The notes under the pieces were generated by a model that was not told where the DNA came from, ran no database searches, and worked only from the letters and a program-made list of their open reading frames with translations. From Micrococcaceae bacterium Sec5.7 (GTDB taxonomy: Bacteria > Actinomycetota > Actinomycetes > Actinomycetales > Micrococcaceae), in contig CP144169.1 in the NCBI GenBank assembly GCA_039636785.1, forward strand, positions 1,488,001 to 1,552,000: a stretch of 64,000 bases of DNA, in the 5' to 3' direction. Shown piece after piece: positions 28,093 through 37,851 of this stretch. Numbering within the stretch: the stretch's first letter is position 1; the number at the start of each line of letters is the position of its first letter. The position numbers were made by a program, and so were the translations under genes.

Positions 28093-29453
28093 GCCCCGAA
28101 GCACAGACAGCCGCCCACACAGCCACCGGGCTGGTGGTTGACATCGGGCCGGTGGCCCATGGCGGCCACTGCGTTGCCCGGCATGAGGGCAGGGTCATTT
28201 TTGTCCGGCACGGCATTCCAGGCGAAAAAGCGAGGATCCGGCTGACGGACGCGGGGGAGACCTCCAAGTTCTGGCGGGCCGATGTGGTTGAGGTGCTCGA
28301 GGCATCCCCGGACCGCGTTGACCACTTCTGGCATGTGGCGGATTCGCGGCGTTCGTGGTCCCACGGCCACCCGCCCGTCGGCGGCGCTGAATTCGGACAC
28401 ATCTCGCTGGCGCGCCAGCGCGGTCTCAAGGCAGAAGTGCTGGCCGAACAGCTCAAGCGGCTCGCCGGCGTCGACCGTTCCACTGTAGTGGAAGCCGTAG
28501 GTGACGATTCAGAGGACCCATCGCACGACGTCGACACCGGCCTTGCGTGGCGCACGCGCGCCAGTTTCGGGGTAACACCGGGCGGCAGGCTGGGCATGCA
28601 CGCACACCGCTCGGATCACATCATTCCGGTCAAGGAGATGCCGCTCGCAGTGGCCGGCATCAACGGGCTTCGGCTGTGGGATGTGGATCTTGAGGGCATT
28701 GAACGTGTGGAGGTTGCGGCACCGGCCAACGGGTCACGTCCGCTGGTACTGCTGGCTCCGGCTGAGGGAACCAGGGCAAAAAGGCTCAGTGCAATCCTGG
28801 CCCAGCTGCCCGCAGATATTTCTGTGGCGAGCTTCGATCCCCTCAAGGGCGAGGCGAAGCAGCTGCGCGGGCGGACGTGGGTACAGGAATCCGCCGCAGG
28901 ACACGACTACCGGGTCACGGGTGCCGGTTTCTGGCAGATCCACCGCGGGGCCCCGGCCGCGCTGGTGGGTGCGGTGACCGGGTTCCTGCATGATGGCGGG
29001 TTCCTGGAACCGGGAGCTGTGGTGGCCGATCTCTATGCGGGGGCCGGGCTGTTCACGGCGCCGCTGGCCGATGCCGTGGGCGTGACCGGCTCCGTGCTGT
29101 CGGTCGAAGGCTCGCCGGGCACCAGCCGGGATGCGCGCAAGAACCTCCACGACGCCTCCCAGGTGGAGATCGTCCAGGGGCGGGTGGAACGGGTGCTGCG
29201 GCAGCAGCCACGCAATTTTGACGCGCTGGTGCTGGACCCGCCGCGGGCCGGTGCCGGGAAGTCCGTCGTGAACCAGCTGATCGGGGCCGGACCCCGGGCG
29301 ATCGCGTACGTTTCCTGTGATCCGGCGTCATTCGCCCGCGATCTGGGCTATTTCCAGGAGGGCGGCTGGGGGCTGGCAGGCCTGCGGGCCTTCGACCTGT
29401 ATCCGCACACCCATCACATGGAGACGGTGGCGTTACTGACTCGCCAGCGCTGA
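28089..29453 (+). CDS. TrmA/RlmD-family class I SAM-dependent RNA (uracil-C5) methyltransferase
   Basis: 454 residues. N-terminal TRAM-like domain (DIGPVAHGGHCVARHEGRVIFV), then the methyltransferase. The SAM motif is VADLYAGAGLFTAPLAD, ALVLDPPRAGAGK is motif IV, and the catalytic Cys lies in YVSCDPASFARDL. It methylates uracil C5 in rRNA or tRNA; the exact target is not decided. No iron-sulfur Cys cluster of the RlmD type is seen. The ATG overlaps the permease stop by four bases (ATGA). Confidence 0.9.
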   Translation: MSPEAQTAAHTATGLVVDIGPVAHGGHCVARHEGRVIFVRHGIPGEKARIRLTDAGETSKFWRADVVEVLEASPDRVDHFWHVADSRRSWSHGHPPVGGAEFGHISLARQRGLKAEVLAEQLKRLAGVDRSTVVEAVGDDSEDPSHDVDTGLAWRTRASFGVTPGGRLGMHAHRSDHIIPVKEMPLAVAGINGLRLWDVDLEGIERVEVAAPANGSRPLVLLAPAEGTRAKRLSAILAQLPADISVASFDPLKGEAKQLRGRTWVQESAAGHDYRVTGAGFWQIHRGAPAALVGAVTGFLHDGGFLEPGAVVADLYAGAGLFTAPLADAVGVTGSVLSVEGSPGTSRDARKNLHDASQVEIVQGRVERVLRQQPRNFDALVLDPPRAGAGKSVVNQLIGAGPRAIAYVSCDPASFARDLGYFQEGGWGLAGLRAFDLYPHTHHMETVALLTRQR

Positions 29454-29555
29454 AACCACTAGGATGGGCGGAGTAGTCCGTCGTCGCGCTCCGTCTTCAC
29501 GGCTGATCCCTGTATTCAGTGCCGGCAATCCGTACGACTTTGTACTGATGCTTGT

Positions 29556-29579
29556 ACTAGTTAGGCTGACCTAACTAGT
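29556..29579. promoter_or_regulatory. IdeR/DtxR-box-like palindrome in the acnA promoter
   Basis: ACTAGTTAGG (29556-29565) and CCTAACTAGT (29570-29579) are perfect inverted arms around CTGA. The core GTTAGGCTGACCTAA differs at one base from the core of the actinobacterial iron box as I know it (GTTAGGCTAACCTAA). TTGTAC hexamers at 29540 and 29552 offer possible -35 elements that put the dyad over the -10 region. It lies 52 bases upstream of acnA. Confidence 0.65.
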
Positions 29580-29630
29580 AAGGGGTCAGCGGCGCGACAA
29601 AGATGAAACTGTTGCGAGAGGAGTCCTGCG

Positions 29631-32459
29631 ATGAGCACTGTGGACAGCTTCGGTTCAAAAGGCAAACTTAATGTAGCCGGAACCGAATACGAAATTTTCC
29701 GGTTGAACTCCGTTGAAGGTGCAGAAAACCTTCCGTTCAGCCTCAAGGTATTGCTTGAAAACCTGTTGAGGACCGAGGACGGCGCGAACATCACGGCCGA
29801 TCACGTCCGCGCTTTGGCAGGGTGGGATCCAAATGCCCAGCCCGATACTGAAATCCAGTTCACGCCAGCCCGTGTGATCATGCAGGACTTCACCGGCGTT
29901 CCCTGCGTGGTTGACCTTGCCACCATGCGCGAGGCAGTCAAGGAGCTCGGCGGCGACCCCAAGAGGGTCAATCCGCTGGCTCCCGCCGAAATGGTGATCG
30001 ACCACTCCGTGCAGATCGATGCCTTCGGCAACGCCGGCGCACTGGAGCGCAACATGGAGATCGAATACCAGCGCAACGGCGAGCGTTACCAGTTCCTTCG
30101 CTGGGGCCAGACAGCATTTGATGACTTCAAGGTCGTCCCGCCGGGAACCGGCATCGTGCACCAGGTGAACATCGAATACCTGGCCCGCACCGTGATGACC
30201 CGTGAAGTGGACGGCGCCCTGCGTGCATACCCGGATACCTGCGTTGGTACCGACTCACACACCACCATGGTCAACGGCATGGGCGTGCTGGGCTGGGGCG
30301 TCGGCGGAATCGAAGCCGAAGCCGCGATGCTCGGCCAGCCTGTTTCCATGCTGATCCCGCGCGTTGTGGGCTTCAAGCTGACCGGGTCAATCCCTGCCGG
30401 TGCCACCGCCACGGACGTCGTCCTCACCATCACGGAGCAGCTGCGTAAGCACGGCGTTGTGGGCAAGTTCGTGGAGTTCTACGGCGAAGGTGTTGCCGCC
30501 GTACCTCTGGCCAACCGCGCCACCATCGGCAACATGAGCCCGGAATTCGGTTCCACGGCTGCAATGTTCCCGATCGACGACGTCACATTGGAATACCTGC
30601 GCCTCACCGGCCGCTCGGATGAGAATGTGGCACTCGTGGAGTCCTACGCGAAGGAACAGGGCCTCTGGCACGATCCTTCACGGACGATCAGGTTCTCCGA
30701 GTACCTCGAACTGGACCTCTCCACTGTTGTGCCCTCCATTTCCGGTCCGAAGCGTCCTCAGGACCGCATCGAGCTGACGGATGCCAAGGAGCAGTTCCGC
30801 AAGGACATCCACAACTACGTGACGCTCGACGCCGGCAGCGTGGACGAGTCGCTGGACGAGTCCTTCCCTGCCTCGGACCCGCCCTCCTTCACTCACGCCG
30901 ATTCCCACACCACGGAAATCGAACGCGTGATGTCCGCAGCGAACGGTGCCCACGGGCGTCCGTCCCAGCCTGTGCACATCAAGATGGAAGACGGCCGGGA
31001 GTTCGAACTGGACCACGGCGCGGTGTCCATCGCCTCGATCACGTCCTGCACCAACACGTCCAACCCTTCCGTGATGCTCGCTGCTGCCCTCCTGGCACGC
31101 AACGCCGTCGACAAGGGCCTGGCCTCCAAGCCGTGGGTCAAAACCTCCGTGGCTCCGGGTTCCAAGGTGGTCACTGACTACTACGAGAAGTCCGGCCTGA
31201 CCCCGTATCTGGAGAAGCTTGGCTTCTACATCGTGGGCTATGGCTGTGCCACCTGCATCGGCAACTCCGGGCCGCTGGAAGCTGAAATTTCCGAGGCCAT
31301 CCAGGCCAACGACCTTTCCGTGACCGCCGTTCTCTCCGGCAACCGCAACTTCGAGGGCCGGATCAACCCGGACGTCAAGATGAACTACCTCGCCTCGCCG
31401 CCGCTGGTCATCGCCTACGCCCTGGCCGGATCCATGGACTTCGATTTCGACACAGACTCCCTGGGCCAGGACGAGGCCGGGAACGACGTCTTCCTGAAGG
31501 ACATCTGGCCGAACCCGGTTGAAGTCCAGCAGGTCATCGATTCCTCGATCGACAAGGAAATGTTCGCCCGCGGTTATGAGGGTGTCTTCGACGGCGACGA
31601 CCGCTGGAAGGCCCTTGATACCCCAGCCGGCGACACCTTCGCCTGGGACCCCAACTCCACGTACGTCCGGAAGCCCCCGTACTTCGAAGGCATGAAGGCG
31701 CAGCCGGAACCGGTTTCCGACATCTCCGGTGCGCGCGTTCTGCTGACTCTGGGAGATTCGGTCACCACCGACCACATCTCCCCGGCCGGCTCCTTCAAGT
31801 CCGACACGCCGGCAGGCCAGTATCTCCTGGCCAACGGTGTGGAGCGCAAGGACTTCAACTCCTACGGCTCACGCCGTGGCAACCACGAAGTCATGATCCG
31901 CGGAACCTTCGCCAATATCCGCATCAAGAACCAGCTCCTGGCCGGTTTCAACGACGGAGCGGGTGTTGAGGGCGGATTCACGCGTGACTTCACCCAGGCT
32001 GACGGCCCGCAGGCCTACGTCTACGATGCCGCTCAGAACTACCAGGCAGCCGGCATCCCGCTGGTGGTCCTGGCAGGCAAGGAGTACGGCTCCGGTTCGT
32101 CCCGTGACTGGGCAGCCAAGGGAACCGCACTCCTGGGCGTCAAGGCTGTTGTGGCCGAGAGCTACGAGCGCATCCACCGCTCCAACTTGATCGGCATGGG
32201 CGTCCTGCCCCTGCAGTACCCGGCCGGCGAGTCCGCAGCCACCCTGGGTCTGACAGGTACAGAGGTCTTCGCTGTCGAGGGTGTCACCGAGCTGAACAAC
32301 GGCACCACGCCGAAGACGCTCAAGGTCACCGCAGCGGCTGCAGACGGCTCGGCGAAGTCTTTTGACGCCGTGCTCCGCATCGATACCCCGGGTGAAGCAG
32401 ACTACTACCGCAACGGCGGCATCCTGCAGTATGTCCTGCGCCAGATCTCCGCTAACTAG
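29631..32459 (+). CDS. acnA: Aconitate hydratase (AcnA type)
   Basis: 942 residues. Interconverts citrate and isocitrate in the TCA cycle through a [4Fe-4S] cluster. Cluster Cys residues: [13 protein letters not shown] near 473, and [14 protein letters not shown] near 540 and 543. Substrate-binding Arg and Ser segments are in the swivel domain ([18 protein letters not shown]). An insert near 400-440, rich in Asp/Ser/Glu ([15 protein letters not shown]), is typical of actinobacterial AcnA. AGGAG before the ATG. Followed by a strong terminator, so it is monocistronic. The iron-box-like palindrome upstream suggests iron-responsive control. Confidence 0.97.
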   Translation: MSTVDSFGSKGKLNVAGTEYEIFRLNSVEGAENLPFSLKVLLENLLRTEDGANITADHVRALAGWDPNAQPDTEIQFTPARVIMQDFTGVPCVVDLATMREAVKELGGDPKRVNPLAPAEMVIDHSVQIDAFGNAGALERNMEIEYQRNGERYQFLRWGQTAFDDFKVVPPGTGIVHQVNIEYLARTVMTREVDGALRAYPDTCVGTDSHTTMVNGMGVLGWGVGGIEAEAAMLGQPVSMLIPRVVGFKLTGSIPAGATATDVVLTITEQLRKHGVVGKFVEFYGEGVAAVPLANRATIGNMSPEFGSTAAMFPIDDVTLEYLRLTGRSDENVALVESYAKEQGLWHDPSRTIRFSEYLELDLSTVVPSISGPKRPQDRIELTDAKEQFRKDIHNYVTLDAGSVDESLDESFPASDPPSFTHADSHTTEIERVMSAANGAHGRPSQPVHIKMEDGREFELDHGAVSIASITSCTNTSNPSVMLAAALLARNAVDKGLASKPWVKTSVAPGSKVVTDYYEKSGLTPYLEKLGFYIVGYGCATCIGNSGPLEAEISEAIQANDLSVTAVLSGNRNFEGRINPDVKMNYLASPPLVIAYALAGSMDFDFDTDSLGQDEAGNDVFLKDIWPNPVEVQQVIDSSIDKEMFARGYEGVFDGDDRWKALDTPAGDTFAWDPNSTYVRKPPYFEGMKAQPEPVSDISGARVLLTLGDSVTTDHISPAGSFKSDTPAGQYLLANGVERKDFNSYGSRRGNHEVMIRGTFANIRIKNQLLAGFNDGAGVEGGFTRDFTQADGPQAYVYDAAQNYQAAGIPLVVLAGKEYGSGSSRDWAAKGTALLGVKAVVAESYERIHRSNLIGMGVLPLQYPAGESAATLGLTGTEVFAVEGVTELNNGTTPKTLKVTAAAADGSAKSFDAVLRIDTPGEADYYRNGGILQYVLRQISAN

Positions 32460-32490
32460 CGGGTTCTGCCTCAACGCAACGCCTCCACAA

Positions 32491-32531
32491 GCCGAAGCCC
32501 CGGCCGGTCACTGACCGGCCGGGGCTTCGGC
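32491..32531 (+). terminator. Rho-independent terminator after acnA
   Basis: The 20-base arm 32491-32510 (GCCGAAGCCCCGGCCGGTCA) is exactly complementary to 32512-32531, followed by TTT. It separates acnA from dxs. Confidence 0.85.
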
Positions 32532-32593
32532 TTTGCCGGCCAGCGGAGGCGTTAGAGTTAAAAAGCACGTCTACCCACCCGAAGGAGGGGCCG

Positions 32594-34567
32594 TTGGGAA
32601 TCTTGGACACCATCCGGAATCCGCAGGACCTGAGCAAATTGTCCGCAGCCCAGCTGGCGCAGCTGGCGGCGGAAATCAGGAGCTTCCTGATCCGCAACGT
32701 CTCGCAGACGGGTGGGCACCTCGGCCCGAACCTTGGCGTGGTGGAGCTGACCATGTCGGTGCACCGCATCTTTGACTCTCCCCGGGACAGCATTGTCTTT
32801 GACACCGGGCACCAGTCGTACGTCCATAAACTGCTGACCGGGCGCCAGGACTTCAGCACACTGCGCCAGCAGGGCGGGATGTCCGGGTATCCGTCACGGG
32901 CGGAATCCGAACACGACATCGTGGAAAGCTCCCACGCCTCATCATCACTGTCCTGGGCCGACGGCATTTCCCGCGCCCGGCAGCTGACCGGCGACGGCGA
33001 CCGCTACGTGATCGCAGTGGTGGGCGACGGCGCCCTGACAGGCGGCATGGCATGGGAAGCCATCAACAACATCGCCGCGGATAAACGCCGGCGGGTGGTG
33101 ATCGTTGTCAACGACAACGGACGCTCGTATGCCCCCACGGTGGGCGGATTTGCAGACTATCTGGCCTCGCTGCGGCCCACCATCGATTCCTTCCGCGCCG
33201 CGCCCGCTTACGAAGGGACGCTGGACTGGTGGAAGAAAAGGCTCCAGAACGGCGGCCCCGTTGGCCAGTTCACCTACAAGAGCCTGCACGCCATGAAAAA
33301 GGGCATCAAGGACTGGTGGGCGCCGCAGGGCATGTTCGAGGATCTGGGCATGAAGTACATCGGCCCGGTGGACGGACACAATCTGCAGGCCATGGAGCAT
33401 GCCCTGTCCACGGCGAAGAACTACGCCGGTCCCGTCATTGTCCATGCCATGACGGAGAAGGGCCACGGCTATGCGCCGGCCCGCGCCCACGAGGCTGACC
33501 AGTTCCACGCCGTCGGCATTATCGACCCCGAGACGGGCGAGCCCACAGAGGGCGGCGGAGCACAGACCTGGACGTCCGTTTTTGCTGATGAGATCGCCGA
33601 GATTGCGGACGAACGACCCGACATCGTCGGCATCACCGGTGCCATGCTGATCCCGGTGGGCCTGCACAAGTTCGCGGCCCGCCACCCGGAGCGCGTGATT
33701 GACGTCGGCATAGCTGAGCAGCACGCCCTGACGTCTGCTGCCGGCATGGCTTTCGGCGGCCTGCACCCCGTGGTGGCCATCTATGCCACGTTCCTGAACC
33801 GTGCGTTCGACCAGCTCCTGATGGATGTGGCGCTTCACAAGGCCGGGGTGACAATCGTCCTGGACCGTGCCGGGGTGACCGGGCCGGACGGTGCGAGCCA
33901 CCACGGCATGTGGGACATGCCCATGGTGCAGATTGTCCCGGGCCTGCACCTTGCTGCGCCGCGCGATGCAACACGCCTCCGGGAAGAGCTCCGCGAGGCC
34001 GTTGCCATCGAGGACGCACCCAGTGTGGTCCGGTATTCCAAGGGCAATGTGGGCGCCGAGGTTGAAGCACTGGAACGGCTCAGCGACGGCGTGGACGTCC
34101 TGGCCCGCCGCCCTTCGGGTTCCACCGAAAACGACGTCCTGATTGTGAGCGTCGGTGCCATGTCCGAGCTCGCCCTTGATGTATCCAACCGGCTCGGCGC
34201 GCACGGCATCAGCACCACCGTGGTCGACCCGCGCTGGGTTCTTCCGGTCCGCAGGTCCATCATCGCGCTGGCTTCCCATCACCGCCTGGTGATCTGCATA
34301 GAGGATGGTGTCCGCGCCGGCGGCGTGGGTTCCCGGATCCGGCAGGAAATGCGGGCGGCGGGAGTCGACACCGCCCTGAATGAAGTGGGACTGCCTGTTG
34401 AGTTCCTTGACCACGGCACGCGCAGCCAGGTCATGGAAGGTGTTGGGCTGACTGCCCAGAAGATAACGCACGACGTCGTTGCGCAGGTTCTGGGGACCAA
34501 GGTACCTTTCGCCCGTCCCCTCCCGGGACAGGAACACCCCAGCACCGGCAGTCTGCCGATTTTGTGA
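32594..34567 (+). CDS. dxs: 1-deoxy-D-xylulose-5-phosphate synthase
   Basis: 657 residues. Condenses pyruvate and glyceraldehyde-3-phosphate to DXP, the first step of the MEP isoprenoid pathway, using thiamine diphosphate. Visible: [13 protein letters not shown]; the thiamine motif [16 protein letters not shown]; and the transketolase-type second domain with [17 protein letters not shown] (catalytic Glu). TTG start with GAAGGAGGGG upstream. The last 25 residues are Pro-rich. It probably supplies precursors for menaquinone and carotenoids. Confidence 0.96.
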   Translation: MGILDTIRNPQDLSKLSAAQLAQLAAEIRSFLIRNVSQTGGHLGPNLGVVELTMSVHRIFDSPRDSIVFDTGHQSYVHKLLTGRQDFSTLRQQGGMSGYPSRAESEHDIVESSHASSSLSWADGISRARQLTGDGDRYVIAVVGDGALTGGMAWEAINNIAADKRRRVVIVVNDNGRSYAPTVGGFADYLASLRPTIDSFRAAPAYEGTLDWWKKRLQNGGPVGQFTYKSLHAMKKGIKDWWAPQGMFEDLGMKYIGPVDGHNLQAMEHALSTAKNYAGPVIVHAMTEKGHGYAPARAHEADQFHAVGIIDPETGEPTEGGGAQTWTSVFADEIAEIADERPDIVGITGAMLIPVGLHKFAARHPERVIDVGIAEQHALTSAAGMAFGGLHPVVAIYATFLNRAFDQLLMDVALHKAGVTIVLDRAGVTGPDGASHHGMWDMPMVQIVPGLHLAAPRDATRLREELREAVAIEDAPSVVRYSKGNVGAEVEALERLSDGVDVLARRPSGSTENDVLIVSVGAMSELALDVSNRLGAHGISTTVVDPRWVLPVRRSIIALASHHRLVICIEDGVRAGGVGSRIRQEMRAAGVDTALNEVGLPVEFLDHGTRSQVMEGVGLTAQKITHDVVAQVLGTKVPFARPLPGQEHPSTGSLPIL

Positions 34568-34580
34568 GGGAACCGGAAAT

Positions 34581-34974
34581 CTGACGCCAGGCGATCTGGT
34601 GGTGACCTGGAACCGCAAGTGGAGCGGAACAGCGCACTGGGTGGTGCCGGGCCGTTATCTGGGCGAGGACCAGCATGGGGGACTTGCGGATCTACGTCGA
34701 CCTCGCCACCGGTCACGAGTGGAAGCCCATCCGGCCGGGAGTCACTGAGTTCCACATGATCGACATGGATCTGGATGTTATTCGCTCGGTAAGGCGTGGC
34801 GTGTTTGTGGACGACGAGGACGAGTTTGCCGAGCACCGGCTCCAGATGAACTACCCGGCTGACGTGGTGCACCGCATCCGGTCAGCCTCCGATCAGCTGT
34901 ATCAGGCCGTAAAGGCACAAGATCCACCGTTCGACGGCACCGACCGCGAATGGTTCAGGAAAGGACGGGCATGA
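34581..34974 (+). pseudogene. DUF402 protein gene with central deletion and frameshift
   Basis: Two parts of a DUF402 protein lie in different frames. The first (LTPGDLVVTWNRKWSGTAHW, then VVPGRYLGEDQHG, from 34581) is in the frame of position 34581. The second (LRIYVDLATGHEWKPIR..., MIDMDLDVIRSVRRG, VDDEDEFAEHRLQMNYP) is in the frame of 34675. Roughly 60 residues that normally join these blocks are missing at about 34676-34682. An ATG at 34675 opens the second piece, so a 99-residue fragment could still be made. The start of the first part would be CTG, another sign of decay. Its stop overlaps the next ATG. Confidence 0.7.
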
Positions 34975-35531
34975 GCGGAATTATCCGGGTCTATAAACGC
35001 GACGAAGAAGGGGTCCTCCAGTTCAGGGAGGCCTGGTTTGACGAGGACTACAGCCAGTTCGTGATGAACTACGGCGTGGTGGGGCACCAGAGCAAAACAG
35101 ACGAGACCGATGTTGCCGATGCCGCGGCTGCCGAAAGCCTGATGGATGCCTTCGCCGTGCAGTGCGCGGAAGACGGCTACGCTGAGATCCCGGACGAAGA
35201 ACAGTTCTGGGTGGTTGCCCAGTATGCGCTCAAGACCAAGGACGGCACAGACCGGGACCGTTACCTGGAAGAGAAGGCCAAGGACGCCCTCATCAGCCAC
35301 CTGGCCTGGCGCGGGCTGGGGATTGTTGACCGCACTGAATTCAGTGACTCCAAGCTGAACATTTTCTGCCTCTGCCCGGATGTGAACAAAGCCGTCAGCG
35401 CCATTAAGATCTGCATCCGCGGCGAGGACCTGGACTTCACCAAGCTCAGCATCGGGGCCGCATCATTCAGCGAGCCGGAGGCCTTCAAGCTCAAGCACTC
35501 GCCCAAACAGGCCAATAACTTCACCCTCTAA
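34971..35531 (+). CDS. Conserved hypothetical protein with WGR-like N-terminus
   Basis: 186 residues. The ATG overlaps the preceding stop (ATGA). Residues 1-75 run IIRVYKRDEEGVLQFREAWF, VMNYGVVGHQSKTDETD..., AAAESLMDAFAVQCAEDGYAEIP. This pattern of a short strand pair, a 'xxG' turn, an Ala/Glu helix and a final GY resembles WGR domains, although the WGR tripeptide itself reads YGV. The C-terminal half (YALKTKDGTDRDRYLEEKAK..., LNIFCLCPDVNKAV) is unassigned. Function unknown; the WGR link is my inference. Confidence 0.6.
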   Translation: MSGIIRVYKRDEEGVLQFREAWFDEDYSQFVMNYGVVGHQSKTDETDVADAAAAESLMDAFAVQCAEDGYAEIPDEEQFWVVAQYALKTKDGTDRDRYLEEKAKDALISHLAWRGLGIVDRTEFSDSKLNIFCLCPDVNKAVSAIKICIRGEDLDFTKLSIGAASFSEPEAFKLKHSPKQANNFTL

Positions 35532-35532
35532 C

Positions 35533-35649
35533 CTGCTGGCGGCTTTCGGCGAGCGGCAACTCCCCAGGCTGCCTGGCCTGGGCCCAAAGACGTTCGCGCG
35601 GCTGCAGGATGCCACGGACAACCGTGGGCTGGAGTTTCCGCAGCGCTGA
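35533..35649 (+). other. Possible 3' remnant of a gene with a helix-hairpin-helix-like motif
   Basis: Within the 154-base gap, one frame reads NLLAAFGERQLPRLPGLG followed by PKTFARLQDA and ends at a TGA (35647-35649). It has protein-like composition and a LPGLGPKTFARL segment that looks like helix-hairpin-helix DNA-binding hairpins. No start codon or ribosome site is present. It may be a relic of a lost gene or chance coding-like sequence. Confidence 0.3.
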
Positions 35650-35685
35650 AATCTGAGGCCTGGGGAGGCGTTATAGGGTGAACCC

Positions 35686-36663
35686 ATGACTGAATACCGC
35701 CGCCTTGGAAATTCCGGATTAACCGTCTCCGTTGTGGGACTCGGCTGCAATAATCTGGGCCGCCCCACTACTGTCACCGAGTCGCAGGAGGGGACTGACG
35801 CCGTCGTCCATGCTGCGCTGGATGCCGGTGTAACGCTCTTTGACGTTGCCGACAGTTACGGGCGGGAACCCGGCCTCAGCGAAACCATGCTGGGCAACGC
35901 GCTGGCCGGGCGCCGCGAGGACGCCATTGTGGCCACGAAGTTCGGCATGGACATGCGCGGGGCCAACGGGAATGACTTCGGCGCACGGGGATCACGCCGC
36001 TACATCGTCCAGGCTGCTGAGGCCTCGCTGCGCCGGCTAGGCACTGACTGGATCGACCTCTACCAGTTCCACGTGCCGGATCCGCTGACGCCGATTGACG
36101 AAACGCTGGCCGCGCTGGACGATCTGGTGACGAGTGGCAAGGTCAGGTACATCGGTCATTCCAACAGGGCCGGCTGGCAGATCGCCGAGGCAGAGTATGT
36201 GGCCCGGGCTCGAGGAGGGGCGCGCTTTATTTCCACGCAAAACCACTACAACCTGCTGGACCGCCGCGCCGAGCTGGAAGTCACTCCTGCGGCCGAGGCC
36301 TACGGCCTGGGCGTGCTGCCTTACTTCCCGCTGGCCAACGGCCTGCTGACCGGCAAGTACTCCCCGGACAAGGCTCCGGAGGGTTCCCGGCTGAGCCACA
36401 CGCGCACCAACCTGGTGCACGACGCCGACTGGGCCCAGCTGGGCAGGTTCAGCGCGTTTGCCGCCGCGAGGGAGCTCACCGAAATCCAGGTGGCGTTCTC
36501 CTGGCTGGCGGCCCAGCCTTCGGTCAGCAGCGTGATTGCCGGTGCTACAAAACCCGAGCAGATCCGTCAGAACGCGGAAGCGGTGGCCTGGGTGCCCACC
36601 GCGGATGAGCGTGCCGAACTGGACGATATTTTCCCGACGACGCCCAAAGTGGCGCTCTTCTAA
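35686..36663 (+). CDS. Aldo/keto reductase
   Basis: 325 residues. NAD(P)H-dependent reductase with the (beta/alpha)8 barrel of the AKR superfamily. Catalytic tetrad visible as DVADSYG (Asp, Tyr), VATKFG (Lys) and LYQFHVPD (His). The N-terminus YRRLGNSGLTVSVVGLGCNN and the cofactor-binding SSVIAGATKPEQIRQNAEA near the C-terminus are typical. Substrate unknown. The nucleoside hydrolase gene starts 11 bases after its stop, so the two are probably co-transcribed. Confidence 0.93.
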   Translation: MTEYRRLGNSGLTVSVVGLGCNNLGRPTTVTESQEGTDAVVHAALDAGVTLFDVADSYGREPGLSETMLGNALAGRREDAIVATKFGMDMRGANGNDFGARGSRRYIVQAAEASLRRLGTDWIDLYQFHVPDPLTPIDETLAALDDLVTSGKVRYIGHSNRAGWQIAEAEYVARARGGARFISTQNHYNLLDRRAELEVTPAAEAYGLGVLPYFPLANGLLTGKYSPDKAPEGSRLSHTRTNLVHDADWAQLGRFSAFAAARELTEIQVAFSWLAAQPSVSSVIAGATKPEQIRQNAEAVAWVPTADERAELDDIFPTTPKVALF

Positions 36664-36674
36664 ATGGGAGCCGC

Positions 36675-37712
36675 GTGACCAAACTGCTGCTGGACGTTGA
36701 CACCGGAATTGACGATGCCCTGGCACTGGCCTACCTTGCCTCATTGCGGGACGTTGAGCTGGTGGCCGTGACGGCCTCGCCCGGCAATGTGGATGCCATC
36801 CAGGTGGCCCGGAACACGATCTCAATCCTGGAGCTCTGCGGGCGGTACGGAGTGGAGGTTGCTGTCGGCGCGGAATCCCCGCTGGTTGTTCCGCTGGTGA
36901 CCACGCCGGAAACCCACGGGCCGCAGGGACTGGGGCATGCCGTCCTTCCCGAGCCGCAGGGCACCATCTCCCCGCGGGATGCGGTGGACGTCTGGGTGGA
37001 GGCCGCCCGTGCGCAGCCGGGTGAGCTTACGGCCCTCATCACGGCGCCCCTGACCAACTTTGCCATGGCCATCCGGCGTGAACCCCGCATGCCCGAGCTG
37101 CTCAAAAACGTTGTGATCATGGGCGGCAGCTTCTACCACCAGGGCAACACCACGCCGACAGCCGAGTGGAACACCCATGTGGATCCCCATGCGGCCAAGG
37201 AAGTCTTTCAGGCGTACATCGGGCTGCCGCCGGACCGTCTGCCGATCGTCTGCTCTCTGGATTCAACAGAGCGGATGGAGATGAACCCGGAGCATGTCAG
37301 GCGGCTTGCTGCCGCCGCGGGCTGCGGCAAGGAGGAACTGGTGTTGCCTGAGCAGCCGGAAGACCTCCGCAGCACGTCGGACAACGAACTGATCCGCCAC
37401 CTCTCCGATGCGCTGCGTTTCTATTTTGAGTTCCACAGGCTGTACGGCCAGGGTTACATTGCCCACGTCCACGACTACTTCGCGGCGGGCGTTGCCGCGG
37501 GCACTCTCAGCTGCACCACCCGGCTGGCAACCGTGGACGTCGAAACAGATTCGCCGCTGCTGATGGGCACCACGGTGGCTGACTACAGGAACCTGTGGGG
37601 CAAACCGCCGAATGCGCGGATCGTTTTCGAAAACGATCCCGTATCGGCGTTTGACGAACTGGTTTCCTCGCTGGGTGCCCTTGCGGCACGGCGGGCCCGA
37701 AGCGATGATTAG
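36675..37712 (+). CDS. Inosine/uridine-preferring nucleoside hydrolase family protein
   Basis: 345 residues. Hydrolyses the N-glycosidic bond of ribonucleosides to ribose and base. Calcium-binding motif LLLDVDTGIDDALAL at the N-terminus (DxDxxxDD). Also visible are TAPLTNFAMAI, VIMGGSFYHQGN and the late HVHDYFAAG. GTG start with GGGAG upstream. The ECF transporter operon follows after 139 bases, suggesting a nucleoside or ribosylated-compound salvage module (inference). Confidence 0.92.
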   Translation: MTKLLLDVDTGIDDALALAYLASLRDVELVAVTASPGNVDAIQVARNTISILELCGRYGVEVAVGAESPLVVPLVTTPETHGPQGLGHAVLPEPQGTISPRDAVDVWVEAARAQPGELTALITAPLTNFAMAIRREPRMPELLKNVVIMGGSFYHQGNTTPTAEWNTHVDPHAAKEVFQAYIGLPPDRLPIVCSLDSTERMEMNPEHVRRLAAAAGCGKEELVLPEQPEDLRSTSDNELIRHLSDALRFYFEFHRLYGQGYIAHVHDYFAAGVAAGTLSCTTRLATVDVETDSPLLMGTTVADYRNLWGKPPNARIVFENDPVSAFDELVSSLGALAARRARSDD

Positions 37713-37740
37713 AAACAGTCAACCGAACCCCGGCTAAGCT

Positions 37741-37816
37741 GGTGTGCGGTTCCGGGAGCGATAGCGTCTCCCGGACGTCTGCCGAGGTGACATAGGCGAC
37801 GTGCATCCGCACAACC
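37741..37816 (+). ncRNA. Predicted three-way-junction leader RNA (candidate riboswitch)
   Basis: Three helices can close one compact junction. P1: GTGCGG 37744-37749 with CCGCAC 37807-37812, extendable to 37741/37816 with one bulge. P2: TCCGGGAG 37751-37758 with CTCCCGGA 37768-37775, loop CGATAGCGT. P3: ACGTC 37775-37779 with GACGT 37798-37802, and GCC 37781-37783 with GGC 37795-37797, around T37780 as a bulge and an 11-base loop GAGGTGACATA. The ATG of the ECF S component lies 36 bases downstream. It matches no riboswitch class I recognise; TPP, cobalamin, FMN and purine signatures are absent. Confidence 0.5.
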
Positions 37817-37851
37817 TGGGCCCACAGCCAGAAAAGTACAAAGGAACAGCC

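Noticed and set aside
32945..34618. 557-codon minus-strand open frame opposite dxs
   Set aside because: A GC-driven shadow. dxs on the plus strand has all expected motifs.
37801..37851. Upstream GTG start for the ECF S component
   Set aside because: It would translate through helix P1 of the predicted leader and lacks a ribosome site, whereas the ATG at 37852 has AAAGGA.
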